64,000 bases of DNA from Aldersonia sp. NBC_00410 (GTDB lineage Bacteria; Actinomycetota; Actinomycetes; Mycobacteriales; Mycobacteriaceae): positions 1-64,000 of the forward strand of contig NZ_JAPENM010000017.1 of NCBI RefSeq assembly GCF_026342035.1. The letters are read 5' to 3'. Under the pieces are notes generated by a model. That model was not told the origin of the DNA. It made no database searches and worked only from the letters and a program-made list of their open reading frames with translations. The translations under genes and the position numbers were made by a program. Below, piece by piece: positions 1 through 11,182 of the stretch. Every line of letters starts with the position of its first letter. The first letter of the stretch is position 1.

Positions 1-117
1 GCGGGGAATCGAGCGGATCGTCGACGGCCCCCGTTCCAGTTCGTCCAACTCCCCCAAGCAGTCGCACCCCCCGGCATAAAGTGCACATGGATACCCCATG
101 ACGAACAGGCCTAAACG

Positions 118-882
118 TTGCGAACGACCGTCGACAACGCACCATTTCTGCTGTTGTCGATCCGCGCCGAGGACGAGGCGGCCGACGACGAGTACCGCGC
201 CGTGATGCGCTTCGGCGGACTCGACGCCACCGGATTGCAGCGCATCCGCCTCACCGAACAGGAATTGGGCACGATCGACCTGGCCGACTGGTCGGGCATT
301 ATCCTCGGCGGCGGGCCCTTCAACGTCAGCGATCCCCCGGCGGAGAAGGATGGGACACAACTGCGGATCGAGCGCGAGTTGTTGCCGTTGATCGGCACCA
401 TCGTCGATCGGGACCTTCCCTTTCTCGGATGCTGCTATGGCGTCGGCACTCTCGGCACTGTCATCGGTGCGACGATCGACCGGACCTACAGCGAGCCGGT
501 AGGCGCCGCGACGATCACCCTTACGGCAGCCGGTCGCCGCGACCCCATCTTCGTGGACCTACCCGAGGTCTTCGACGCCTATGGCGGCCACAAGGAAGGG
601 GCGACGGTACTGCCACCGCACGTGGTCGCGCTCGCATCGTCGGCACAATGCCCGGTGCAGGCCTTTCGCGTCGGCGAGAATGCGTACGCGACCCAGTTCC
701 ACCCCGAACTCGACGCCGACGGGATCTGCACCCGGATCGACGTCTACAGCGACCACGGCTACTTTCCACCCGAGACCGCGGAAACTCTCAAAGTAGCTGC
801 ACGACAACGGAATGTGACGCATCCACCGGCGATCCTGCGCCGGTTCGTCCAACGATACGGGCGGCCTGTCGATCGTCGATGA
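118..882 (+). CDS. Class I glutamine amidotransferase (GMP synthase-like GATase)
   Basis: A 254-residue protein with the type 1 glutamine amidotransferase fold. It carries an oxyanion-type stretch (IILGGGPFNVSDP, about residues 61-73), a nucleophile elbow FLGCCYGV near 103-110 and the His-Glu dyad in TQFHPELD near 196. Family members release ammonia from glutamine by a Cys-His-Glu triad; free-standing versions like this are usually of unknown acceptor. The start is a TTG, the only in-frame start that keeps the whole first strand, and no strong ribosome site is visible. It stands alone and converges with the next gene. It could equally be a gamma-glutamyl hydrolase-like enzyme, so the acceptor substrate cannot be named. 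Confidence 0.8.
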   Translation: MRTTVDNAPFLLLSIRAEDEAADDEYRAVMRFGGLDATGLQRIRLTEQELGTIDLADWSGIILGGGPFNVSDPPAEKDGTQLRIERELLPLIGTIVDRDLPFLGCCYGVGTLGTVIGATIDRTYSEPVGAATITLTAAGRRDPIFVDLPEVFDAYGGHKEGATVLPPHVVALASSAQCPVQAFRVGENAYATQFHPELDADGICTRIDVYSDHGYFPPETAETLKVAARQRNVTHPPAILRRFVQRYGRPVDRR

Positions 883-896
883 CCGGAACGGGCGGG

Positions 897-1463
897 CTAG
901 CCGCTCGGCTCGACCTGCCGGCCGAGAAACGCAGCGAGCTGGTCGATCGACGGCGCGCCGGGCGCGACGGACTGTGGTTCGGCGAAGCGTCCTGTGCGCG
1001 GCATCGTGGCAAGCTGGTCGCGAACGAACAGGAGCGACTGCGCGGCAAGGTCATTGGGGAGATCCGCGGCGATACCGGTGGCCCGGCCCAGATCCCAGCC
1101 GTGGACAAGCAGATCGTAGAGCCGGATCTGCAGGGTTTCGGCGCCCGTGACGACGCCCAACGGTCCGGGGTAACGCCGGTCCAGCACGCCCGGCCCACGG
1201 AGGGCCGCCTGCAGGTCGGCGGCTGTTTCCCGGAATGCGGCCGTCGGGTCGTCACCGAGCAGGTCGGAGCCCTGCTCCGGCATCGCACCGCCGCCGAGCC
1301 GGGCGACGAAGATCAGATTTCCCGCGACGAGGTGCCCCACGAGCCGGCGCACGTTCCACTCGGTGCATGGCGTGGTCAACTCCCACTGATCCGGGGCGAT
1401 GTGCGCGATCACGTCACCAACCGTGTCGCTTGCCCGCGCGAGGTCCTCGACTACCACCGTCAC
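897..1463 (-). CDS. TIGR03086/maleylpyruvate isomerase-N (DinB-like) family protein
   Basis: 188 residues with a GTG start. The N-terminal half matches the mycothiol-dependent metal-binding DinB-like fold: TPCTEWNVRRLVGHLVAGN (about 31-49) has the conserved W-x-V-R-x-L-x-x-H pattern, and LYDLLVHGWDLGRATG (about 115-130) has the second metal-ligand His. The family includes mycothiol-dependent maleylpyruvate isomerase and many proteins of unknown reaction. It is probably a cytosolic thiol-dependent enzyme. It converges tail to tail with the amidotransferase, leaving about 14 bp between the stop codons, so the pair may share a termination zone. No neighbouring genes indicate a pathway. Confidence 0.8.
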   Translation of the reverse strand: MTVVVEDLARASDTVGDVIAHIAPDQWELTTPCTEWNVRRLVGHLVAGNLIFVARLGGGAMPEQGSDLLGDDPTAAFRETAADLQAALRGPGVLDRRYPGPLGVVTGAETLQIRLYDLLVHGWDLGRATGIAADLPNDLAAQSLLFVRDQLATMPRTGRFAEPQSVAPGAPSIDQLAAFLGRQVEPSG

Positions 1464-1600
1464 GCAGCGAGGCTACGCCCGTCGCTTGACCGCGGACGGC
1501 GAATGTGGCCCCGCACGCTACGTCTTCGAACCGAACTGCAGGCAAGAACGTGTCCCGGTCAATGCGCGTGAGACCGTCACCGCCGAAGTTGGGAGCGACG

Positions 1601-2374
1601 ATGCTGTGGTCGGCCCGTATCTGCACGATTTTCATCGTTGGTGTGGCCGGGGTCTGCGCGGCGGCTCCCGGACTGGCCACGGCCGAACCCGAACCACCAC
1701 CGCCGGGCGCGCTCGTCGCGAAGTTCTGGCGCAATCAGATTCAGAACTGCGAAGCGATCTGCCCGTATCTGCTCCAGGGCGTGGTGAACGTGCCCGTCGC
1801 GGCGCTGCAGGCACCGGGGGTCTATTCGGCAGCGCTCGCGGCGACCGGCTCCGAGTCGCGTGCGCAGGGGACGGCGGCGGCATCGGTGGCCCGGTCCGCG
1901 AACGCCGCGATGACCGGGATCATCGACAACGACCTCAACCGCGTGCTCCCCCGCGCGCAGAATGCGTTCGAGGTCGCGGTGGTCGAAGCGACCGACGTCT
2001 TGGCCGCGATCACCGAACCGCAGGCGCCGGACCGTCCGTCTCCCGCGGCCGCATTCGATACCTTCCGAGCGAATTTTGCTGCCTCGCTCGACAAGCCCCT
2101 GACCAGAAATCCACCACCCACCGTCGAGACCGACGACGCGGCGCAGGACGCTCTGGTGAATCAGATCCGGCTCGCGTCCGCCGTGTTGTTTCAGGCCCCG
2201 GAATCGCTGCTCGTAGGTGCGACCGCGGCGGCCGAGACGGCCGCGACGACCCTGGCCGGTACCGGCGACATGGACGCCGCGCGGAGCGCCGGCCAAGCGC
2301 AGATCGAGGCCACCCTCGCCAGTGCCGGTGACGTGATCGCATCGGCGCTACGGGCGCAAGATGCACCCCGGTGA
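1601..2374 (+). CDS. Secreted alanine-rich protein of unknown function
   Basis: 257 residues. I chose the ATG preceded by GGGAG at good spacing and followed by a clean Sec signal peptide (hydrophobic stretch about residues 6-22, Ala-x-Ala-type cleavage near LATAEP). Longer in-frame starts only add a charged leader. The mature part begins with a proline patch (EPEPPPPG), has two cysteines (NCEAIC) and then long Ala/Thr/Val helices. I do not recognise a domain. Secreted proteins of this make-up, with a signal peptide and an N-terminal Cys pair, are common in nocardiae and rhodococci. The function is unknown, and export to the cell envelope is the only supported statement. Confidence 0.6.
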   Translation: MLWSARICTIFIVGVAGVCAAAPGLATAEPEPPPPGALVAKFWRNQIQNCEAICPYLLQGVVNVPVAALQAPGVYSAALAATGSESRAQGTAAASVARSANAAMTGIIDNDLNRVLPRAQNAFEVAVVEATDVLAAITEPQAPDRPSPAAAFDTFRANFAASLDKPLTRNPPPTVETDDAAQDALVNQIRLASAVLFQAPESLLVGATAAAETAATTLAGTGDMDAARSAGQAQIEATLASAGDVIASALRAQDAPR

Positions 2375-2458
2375 CCACGGAAACGAGTAGGTGACTACGC
2401 GCGACCCGCTCGAAAACTCCTCGCATGCTGAAGCGGCCGACAGCCGAGAGGGGCCGCG

Positions 2459-3337
2459 ATGATCATCGACCGGACCGCACGTCGTTCCGTTATGTGGGCA
2501 TGTCTACTCACCCTGGCGACGGCGCCCTTGGCGATACCGGCGCCCGCGGCAGCGAATCCATTTTGCCAGCCGGGCATTGCCACGTACGCGGCCCCTGGGG
2601 CCTACGCCTTCACCGTCCCGCCCGGGCGCACGTCGATCTCGGTCGTCGCGGTGGGCGGCAAGGGCGGCGACCACGCGGACGGGTCGAAGGGCGGCCGGGG
2701 CGCCAAGGTGACAGCACAGCTCGCCGTCGCGCCGGGTGCCACGCTCATGGTCACCGTGGCCGAGCCGGGACACAACGGCGCGAGCGGGCCGACCCCGGCA
2801 TCGGGCGCGGGGCTCGGCGGCTCCGGCGCAGGCCCGGGCGGCCATGGCGGCAACCCGTACGGGGGCGGCGGCGGTGGCGCATCGGCCGTCGCCGACGGCA
2901 GTAGCGGATCCGCCGGTCGCCTCGTGGTCGCAGGTGGCGGCGGGGGTGGCGGCTACGGATTCACGCCCGGTGGAGGCGCCGGACAGAACGGGTCGCCCGA
3001 CTCCGTTGTCGCAAACGGAACGTACTTCCCGGGCGGTCGCGGCGCGGTCGGGGCGGTTCCCGGCGCGGGTGGCACCTACGCGACCGAGAGCGGGGCGCCC
3101 GGAAGCAACTCGGGAGCCGGTGGCAATGCCGCGGGATACCCGAACGGTTCGGCCTGGGGCGGCGGAGGCGGCGGCTGGGCCGGTGGCGGGGGCGGCGCGT
3201 TCGGTGGCGGGGGTGGCGGATCGTCGCTGGGCGACAGCGTCGAACTCAGCACCGATCCGCCTTCGGTCACGATCACCTACGCCGACCCATCACAGTGCTG
3301 CTTCGGATCGCTGTGCTTCCCGGGCTCGCTCGGCTGA
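2459..3337 (+). CDS. Secreted glycine-rich protein (ALK/LTK-type glycine-rich fold)
   Basis: 292 residues. The ATG has a GAGAGGGG ribosome site 6 bp upstream and starts a signal peptide ending near PAAANP. Residues about 40-75 form a beta-rich lead-in. From about residue 65 the chain is dominated by Gly runs broken by short motifs (VVAVGGKGGDHADG, GRLVVAGGGGGGGYG, GGWAGGGGGAFGGGGGG) and ends with a strand PSVTITY and a cysteine-rich tail QCCFGSLC. This layout resembles the Gly_rich domain of ALK-type receptors, which packs polyglycine-II helices. It is probably extracellular and structural or adhesive. The base composition favours GGC/GGG as expected. It lies head-on to cydB. Confidence 0.7.
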   Translation: MIIDRTARRSVMWACLLTLATAPLAIPAPAAANPFCQPGIATYAAPGAYAFTVPPGRTSISVVAVGGKGGDHADGSKGGRGAKVTAQLAVAPGATLMVTVAEPGHNGASGPTPASGAGLGGSGAGPGGHGGNPYGGGGGGASAVADGSSGSAGRLVVAGGGGGGGYGFTPGGGAGQNGSPDSVVANGTYFPGGRGAVGAVPGAGGTYATESGAPGSNSGAGGNAAGYPNGSAWGGGGGGWAGGGGGAFGGGGGGSSLGDSVELSTDPPSVTITYADPSQCCFGSLCFPGSLG

Positions 3338-3378
3338 ATGCGGCGAGTTGCATCGCTCGCATCCCGTGAGCGGAGCGT

Positions 3379-4389
3379 TCAGCTGTCGACACCCTCCTCC
3401 GGCAGCAGGTTCTTCTGGTCGAGTACGTAGAGCAACGCCATCGCAGGGAGCACGATCAGCGCAACCGCCACGGCCGCGACCAGCAGCGCGGTCAGCGTCC
3501 CACTGGGCGCCGCCGCCTCGGAAACCTTGGTGGTCTCCGGGAGCAGGTAGGGCCATTGCGCGATGCCCCACGCGGCGACCACGGCAACCACCGCGGCGCC
3601 GGACAGTGGACGGGCGAATCGGTCGTTGCCGCGCAGGATGAGCGCGAGCGAGGCTCCACCGCACACCACCGACACGATCACGGCGGGTAGTGCGCGAGAT
3701 GTCAAGCCGTCGAAGAGGTATGAGGCATCCGCGTTGAGGATCGGAGTTCCCGCCGCGACGACGATCCCGGCCACAATCGCCGACACGACGGCGCGTCGGC
3801 GGAAGTAGGCGGCCATGTCGTCGTCGCCCATCCGGCGGGCGTCACTGGTCAGGCGGACCGCGGCAAGGTAGGCAAAAAGGACGACGGCGAGCACTCCGCC
3901 GAGGATCGAGACGGGGTTGACCCAACTCTCGACCGGGTCGCCCGCTTCCCCTCCCGGCGGGACCTTGCCACCGGCGATGGCTCCGGCCACAGCACCAAGG
4001 CAGTACGGCACCAGCACCGAGGATGTAGCGAATGCGGCGCCGAACCTGCGTTGATCCCGCGTCCGGAACACGGACTTGCGAAACGCGAAGCTCGACCCGC
4101 GCGCCACGATGCCGAGGGCCGCAAGTGTGAGGGGCACGAACAGTGTCAGCGTGATCGATGCGTACACGCTCGGAAATGCGGTCCACAGCACCACGAAACA
4201 GAAGATCAACCACACGTGGTTGGCCTCCCACACCGGCCCGATCGACCGGTCGATCGCCCCCCGCGGCCGCTCTCCGCGCGCGGTGCCGCCGGCGATCAGG
4301 TCCCAGAAACCCGCGCCGAAATCCGCGCCGCCGAACAACGCGTAGGCAATGACCCCCGCGAACAGCGTGGCCGCGATGGCGGTGCTCAT
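3379..4389 (-). CDS. cydB: Cytochrome bd ubiquinol oxidase subunit II
   Basis: 336 residues, the normal length for CydB. It starts with the typical helix IAATLFAGVIAYALFGGADFGAGFWDL (split across residues 4-30) and has about eight further hydrophobic helices. CydB supports the haem-bearing CydA in the bd-type quinol:O2 oxidoreductase, which reduces oxygen with high affinity without pumping protons. The ATG overlaps the cydA stop as ATGA, so translation is coupled to cydA. A longer in-frame extension exists but runs back through cydA and is not a real start. No cydDC assembly transporter is visible in the window. Confidence 0.95.
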   Translation of the reverse strand: MSTAIAATLFAGVIAYALFGGADFGAGFWDLIAGGTARGERPRGAIDRSIGPVWEANHVWLIFCFVVLWTAFPSVYASITLTLFVPLTLAALGIVARGSSFAFRKSVFRTRDQRRFGAAFATSSVLVPYCLGAVAGAIAGGKVPPGGEAGDPVESWVNPVSILGGVLAVVLFAYLAAVRLTSDARRMGDDDMAAYFRRRAVVSAIVAGIVVAAGTPILNADASYLFDGLTSRALPAVIVSVVCGGASLALILRGNDRFARPLSGAAVVAVVAAWGIAQWPYLLPETTKVSEAAAPSGTLTALLVAAVAVALIVLPAMALLYVLDQKNLLPEEGVDS

Positions 4390-5837
4390 TCGACCGACAC
4401 CTGTTCCGGCGTATCGCGAGGTTCGCTCGGCCCGTAGGGCACATCGTGGTCGGCGAACCCCGCGGAGCCCGGATGGCCCGGTGCCGAGTCGGCCACCCGT
4501 GCCCTTCTGCTCATGCCGCGCAATACGAGAATCGTCGTCACCCCAAGGACGAGGTAGAGGAGGACCACCGCGACGAAGGTGATCCACACGCCGGTGTTGC
4601 CGGTGGCGGCGTCCTCGACCTTCATATAGTTGTAGACAATCCAGGGTTGCCGCCCGACCTCGGTGACCACCCAGCCGGCCTCCATCGTGATCACCGCCAG
4701 CACACCGCAACACGCGGCGATTCGCAGAAACCAGCGACTACGGGGCATGTCCCGGCGAAATATCCAGCTCGCGGCGTACCAGACGGCAATAAGGAACAGC
4801 AGCGTGCCCAGTCCGACCATGACGTCCCACGCCAAGTGCACGGTATTCACCTGCGAGACGGTCGGGCGATCCTCCGCGGGCCAGGTGTCCAGACCCTGTA
4901 CGACGGTTGACTTTCCGGTGGACGGGTCCGACAACCACGACGCCAGTCCCGGTATCGGCAGCCCGCCCTGCACGGTTCCGTCCTCATTCAGGTGACCGAG
5001 CAGGGTCTCGGGCACGTCGCTGCTTGTCGTGGGAACGAGTTCGATCGCTGCGAACTTCGTCGGCTGGTTGTTGTACACCCACCTCGCCAACGAGTCACCG
5101 ACGCCCATCTGCGGGACGATCGTCGCGCACGCCACCGTGAACGCGATGAGGAAACCGACCCGGTGATAGCGGTCGTGCCGGCCGCGCAGCATGCCGGCCG
5201 CGTACACGGACGCGACCAGAAAGCCGCCGACAACGTAGGCGGCCAAGATCATGTGCGCGGCTTGCAAGGGCATCGATTTGTTGAAGATCACCCCGATCGG
5301 GTCGACCTCCACCACAACGCCATTCGAGTCGAGGGTGAAGCCCGATGGCGAGTTCATCCACGCATTCGCGGCGACGACGGATGCACTACCGAGGATTCCG
5401 GCGAGCACGATCGGAATCCCCGTCACGAAGTGGGTCCACGGTTTCAGCCGCCGCCAACCGTAGATGTAGATCGCGACGAAGACCGCTTCGGTGAAGAAGA
5501 ACAGACCTTCGAAAGCGAACGGCACACCGAACGCCTCACCCCACTCGCCCATGAATCGTGGCCACAGCAAACCGAATTCGAAGCTCAAGACGGTTCCCGT
5601 GACCGCCCCGACGGCGAAGGTCACCGCCATATACTTCGACCACCGTTGCGCGAGCAGCAAGGCGTCGGCATCGTCGTGTTTGACCGCCCGGTAGTTGGCG
5701 ACGAGCGTCATGAACGCCCACGAAACACCCAGCGGTACGAGAATGATGTGGAACGCCAAGGTGAACGCCATCTGCGCGCGCGCCCACGGAACAGGGTTGA
5801 CCTCGGGCATCGAGAGGAGAACCTGCGCCGCGCTCAT
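4386..5837 (-). CDS. cydA: Cytochrome bd ubiquinol oxidase subunit I
   Basis: 483 residues. Haem ligands are in place: His30 (FTLAFHIIL), His195 (LQAAHMIL) and Met340 (VHLAWDVMVGLG), with the signature GWVVTEVGRQPW at about 388-399. The periplasmic Q-loop between about 250 and 330 is short, as in the CIO-like subgroup. The enzyme oxidises menaquinol and reduces O2 in the membrane. GGGGAG lies before the ATG. It begins 19 bp after the GMC dehydrogenase stop and overlaps cydB by 4 bp, so the three genes look like one transcript. This pairing suggests that the flavoprotein feeds electrons into the same quinone pool, which is an inference. Confidence 0.95.
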   Translation of the reverse strand: MSAAQVLLSMPEVNPVPWARAQMAFTLAFHIILVPLGVSWAFMTLVANYRAVKHDDADALLLAQRWSKYMAVTFAVGAVTGTVLSFEFGLLWPRFMGEWGEAFGVPFAFEGLFFFTEAVFVAIYIYGWRRLKPWTHFVTGIPIVLAGILGSASVVAANAWMNSPSGFTLDSNGVVVEVDPIGVIFNKSMPLQAAHMILAAYVVGGFLVASVYAAGMLRGRHDRYHRVGFLIAFTVACATIVPQMGVGDSLARWVYNNQPTKFAAIELVPTTSSDVPETLLGHLNEDGTVQGGLPIPGLASWLSDPSTGKSTVVQGLDTWPAEDRPTVSQVNTVHLAWDVMVGLGTLLFLIAVWYAASWIFRRDMPRSRWFLRIAACCGVLAVITMEAGWVVTEVGRQPWIVYNYMKVEDAATGNTGVWITFVAVVLLYLVLGVTTILVLRGMSRRARVADSAPGHPGSAGFADHDVPYGPSEPRDTPEQVSVE

Positions 5838-5856
5838 CGCGGCACTCCCCCTCGAC

Positions 5857-7416
5857 TCATCCGAGGCGCTCGGTCAGGTGCTCGCCGACGCGGATTGCGT
5901 TGGCCATCACCGTGAGAGCCGGATTGACCGCGCCGATACTGGGAAAGAAGCTCGAGTCGACGACGTAGAGGTTGTCGAGTTCGTGTGCCTTGCAGTTCAC
6001 GTCGAGGACCGACGTCGCCGGGTCCGTACCGAATCGGCAGGTCCCGGCTTGGTGGGCGACACCGGCGACCGGGATGTCCATACTCATGTAGAAGTTCTTG
6101 CGCAGGACGTGGTGCTGCGCCATGCCGACATGATTGAGAATCTTCTTCAGTTCGTGGTACAGGCCGTCGGCCTCGGCGTCGTTGTTGGAGGTGTAGCTCA
6201 AGACAATTCGGCCCTGGCCGTCGAGTGTGACTCGGTTGGCCGGGTCGGGCAGGTCTTCGGTCGTGAGCCAGAAATCGACGGCGTGCTCGGCTACCTCGTC
6301 CAGGCTCCAGTGTGGCGCGAGGAGGGTGAGCTTTGGCTCTTCGCCCTTCATCGCCCAACCGTTGGACTTGCCGACCATCTGAATATTCCCCAGCGGAAAC
6401 TCGGACGCGTCCCCGGCTGAGTAGAAGTCGTTGATACCCAAGGTTTTCTGAAAAACCGTGTCGTTGGGTTCCTTGGCCAGCGCCACCACGGCTTTGGAGT
6501 TATGGAACATGTAGTTTCGCCCGACCTGATCCGAGCCGTTGGCGAGTCCGCGGGGGTGCTGGTCGTTGGCGGATTGCAGCAGCAACTTGGCGCTGTTCGA
6601 GGCACCCGCAGCTACCACAACGATGTCGCCTCGGTAGCGCTCGAGTTCGTCGCCGTGGGACACGACCACTCCGGTGACCGTACGGCCGGTCGGGTCGGTC
6701 TCGAGTTTCACCGCCTCGGCAACGACGAGCAACGTCACGTTCGGCGCTGTCAGCAGGGGGCGCACGGCGATCGTCTCGGCATCGGACTTCGCGTGCACCA
6801 GGCACGGGTAGCCGTCGCACCACGTGCATCGGATACACGTGCTGCGGGCCCGGTCCGCTTCGTCGAGCTGGATTCCGCACGGTGCCGGGAAGGGGTGGTA
6901 ACCGCCCGCGGCCAGGGAGTCGGAAATCTCCTGGATCCTCGGCTCGTGTGACACCGCCGGCCACGGATATTGCCGCGACCAGGTCCCTTCGGTCGGGTCT
7001 GCGCCGTGGCTGCCGTGGACCTGGTAAAGCCACTCGGCCTTGGTGTACCAGGGCTCGAAATCGTCGTAATCGAGGGGCCAGGCCGGCGATTCTCCGTCGA
7101 CGTGCCGGATCACGCCGAAATCCTGGGGTCGCAACCGATACAGCGCCGCACCGTACAACTTCGTCGCGCCGCCGACGAAATAATGGACCTGCGGCTGGAA
7201 GGTTTTGCCGTCCGCGTCCGTCCAGGTGTCGGCGGAGATATAGCGCCCTTTCAGGAATACCGCTTCGGAGTCCCAGTTCTCGGTCTCGCGCGGGAGGAAA
7301 TCACCCCGTTCGAGCAGCAAGATCCGCTTCCCCGACGCGGCCAGGGTGTGCGCGATTGTGCCGCCACCGGCCCCAGTTCCGATCACGATGACGTCGTATT
7401 GATCATTGTTGGTCAC
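5857..7416 (-). CDS. GMC-family FAD-dependent dehydrogenase/oxidase
   Basis: 519 residues from a GTG placed 6 bp after AGGAGA; an upstream TTG is less likely. The N-terminus has the FAD dinucleotide motif VIGTGAGGGTIAHTLA (about 11-26). A central Cys cluster CIRCTWCDGYPCLVHAKSD near 205-223 and the C-terminal GMC_oxred_C block (GTCRFGTDP, VVDSSFFPSIGAVNPALTVM) follow. The Cys cluster and layout resemble the gluconate/sugar dehydrogenase branch of the family rather than cholesterol oxidase. No signal peptide is seen. As the first gene of the apparent GMC-cydA-cydB operon, it may pass electrons from a sugar or alcohol to quinone. The substrate is unknown. Confidence 0.9.
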   Translation of the reverse strand: MTNNDQYDVIVIGTGAGGGTIAHTLAASGKRILLLERGDFLPRETENWDSEAVFLKGRYISADTWTDADGKTFQPQVHYFVGGATKLYGAALYRLRPQDFGVIRHVDGESPAWPLDYDDFEPWYTKAEWLYQVHGSHGADPTEGTWSRQYPWPAVSHEPRIQEISDSLAAGGYHPFPAPCGIQLDEADRARSTCIRCTWCDGYPCLVHAKSDAETIAVRPLLTAPNVTLLVVAEAVKLETDPTGRTVTGVVVSHGDELERYRGDIVVVAAGASNSAKLLLQSANDQHPRGLANGSDQVGRNYMFHNSKAVVALAKEPNDTVFQKTLGINDFYSAGDASEFPLGNIQMVGKSNGWAMKGEEPKLTLLAPHWSLDEVAEHAVDFWLTTEDLPDPANRVTLDGQGRIVLSYTSNNDAEADGLYHELKKILNHVGMAQHHVLRKNFYMSMDIPVAGVAHQAGTCRFGTDPATSVLDVNCKAHELDNLYVVDSSFFPSIGAVNPALTVMANAIRVGEHLTERLG

Positions 7417-7849
7417 AACGGTTCTCCTCGGTCGTTGCAAAACCTATGAACCCGTTCAACATGTCGAACAAGACGACTCGGCCGAACATCGGTCGGCGAG
7501 GGTGACTGGTCCCCATCCCGCCCCTGACGTCGTTGGCTCGCGCTCGATGGCCACCGAAGGAAGGTCGGCGAGTGAAAACGCAAGCGCGATGGGCGATGAC
7601 TCAGTACGATACCAGGGAGATATGGCTCCAGCCCGGACAATTCGATACGCGAGGGCACCGAGGAAGACCGGATACGTGGCGAGTGCGCCTCGGGCGATTA
7701 TCTTGTCCCCGAGGGGATTTGGGCGCTCCAACCACCTGTCGACGCTGCAGGAGTTCACCAGGAATTCACGCGGCTGCGCCGACGTTCCGACCGACTGGGT
7801 GCAGCATGAGCATGTCTGGGCGCCACCGAAGTCCGAAGGAGACGTGCCG
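7417..7849. other. Intergenic region between divergent GMC-cydAB and zwf operons
   Basis: There are 433 bp with no convincing gene: short open frames on both strands lack ribosome sites and family features. It must hold two divergent promoters. Overlapping palindromes lie near the GMC start (separate entry), and AAGGAG lies just before zwf. I see no riboswitch or tRNA. Confidence 0.6.
7447..7469. promoter_or_regulatory. Overlapping palindromes upstream of GMC-cydAB (candidate operator)
   Basis: TGAACCCGTTCA (7447-7458) is a 12-bp palindrome with a CC centre. It overlaps GTTCAACATGTCGAAC (7454-7469), a near-palindrome centred on ACATGT. They sit 31-53 bp upstream of the GTG of the GMC gene, where a repressor would act. 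The form is TetR-like, and the regulator is unknown. Confidence 0.4.
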
Positions 7850-9273
7850 ATGACAAGCTCCGTGAGTACTGGAACCGAGCCCGCGGCCACGGGTGAGCAG
7901 AACGCAGCCGATGTGCTGGTCATCTTCGGGATCACTGGTGATTTGGCGAAGGTCATGACGTTTCTGTCGTTGTATCGGCTCGAGCGTCGTGGGTTGCTGG
8001 CGTGCCCGATTGTTGGTGTCGCGGCGAACGACTGGACTGTCGCGGATCTGGTCGAGCGGGCCCGCACCTCGATCGAGACCGCCGGACACGAGCCCCTGGA
8101 CGAGGCAGTTTTCGAGCGGCTCGCGGCGCGATTCGCCTATATCGGTGGCGATTTCGGTGAACCCGAGACGTTCGCGAAACTGGCGCGGCAACTGTCGGGG
8201 GCACGCAAACCGGTGTTCTACCTCGAAGTGCCGCCATTCCTGTTCGCCACTGTGATCAAGGGCCTGTCCGAGGCCGGGCTCACCGACACCGCCCGGGTGG
8301 TGGTGGAGAAACCCTTCGGCCACGACCTCGCCTCGGCACGCGAACTCGCCGCCCAGATCCACCAGTACATCGACGAGTCACAGCTGTTCCGGATCGACCA
8401 CTTCCTCGGCAAAAAAGGCTTCTCCGAAACCCTGTACCTGCGTTTCGCCAACGCCATCTTCGAACCCATCTGGAACCGCCAGTACGTGTCCGAGGTACAG
8501 ATCACGATGGCCGAAAGCTTCGATGTCGCCGACCGCGGCCACTTCTACGACCCCGTCGGGGCGCTGCGCGACGTGGTGGTCAACCACATGATGCAACTCG
8601 TTGCCGCCGCCGCCATGGAAGCACCCTCGTCTCCGCACGCCGCCGCACTCAAAGACGCGATGGTCAACGTCTACCGGGCCATCCCCGCGGCCGACCCCGC
8701 GCACTACCTGCGCGGACAGTACGAGGGCTACCGCGACGTCGAGGGAGTGGCAGCGGACTCGACCACCGAGACGTATCTGGCGCTGCGCCTCGAGGTCGAC
8801 AACTGGCGCTGGTCCGGGGTGCCGTTCTACCTACGCACCGGCAAATGCCTCCCGGTCACCCAAACCGAACTGCGACTGGTGTTCCGTCGCCCCCCGCGGG
8901 TGTGGTTCTTCGACGCCGAACACCAACCCGAACCGGCGCAACTGGTGATCAAACTCGACCCGATGACCGGCATCCGCATCAAAGCCGAAGCCCAACGCGG
9001 CGAAGGCACCCAACCCGAACCGATCACGCTGGACATGGAATTCGCCGACGAAGGCGGCGAAGGCGCCACCCCCTACGAGGTGCTGCTGCACGCCGCCATG
9101 ACCGGAGACAGTGCCCGATTTACCCGCCAGGACGGCGTCGAAGAAGCCTGGCGCGTGATGCAACCCCTGCTCGATGCGCCGCCACCGGTGCAGCCCTATG
9201 CGAAAGGGTCATGGGGTCCGCCGAATCAGCTGTTGCCGGGACAGGATCGCTGGCACGAACCGTGGGTGCCGGC

Positions 9274-9277
<4 letters not shown>
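7850..9277 (+). CDS. zwf: Glucose-6-phosphate dehydrogenase
   Basis: 475 residues from an ATG 6 bp after AAGGAG. The N-terminal nucleotide fold shows LVIFGITGDLAK (about 24-35). The substrate-binding signature is FRIDHFLGKKGFSETLYLRF (about 180-199), in which the usual Glu after the Lys is replaced by a second Lys. The rest (FYDPVGALRDVVVNHMMQL, FYLRTGKCLP) is standard. It catalyses glucose-6-phosphate + NAD(P)+ to 6-phosphogluconolactone, the entry to the pentose phosphate pathway. It overlaps the GH15 gene by 4 bp (ATGA), so the two are co-translated; this pairing suggests that glucose released by GH15 ends up here. It is a Zwf1-like divergent form. Confidence 0.93.
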
Positions 9278-11178
<1,901 letters not shown>

Positions 11179-11182
11179 CGCG

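Noticed and set aside
1-117. Coding end of a preceding gene
   Set aside because: No frame with sense or a ribosome site; it is treated as upstream DNA.
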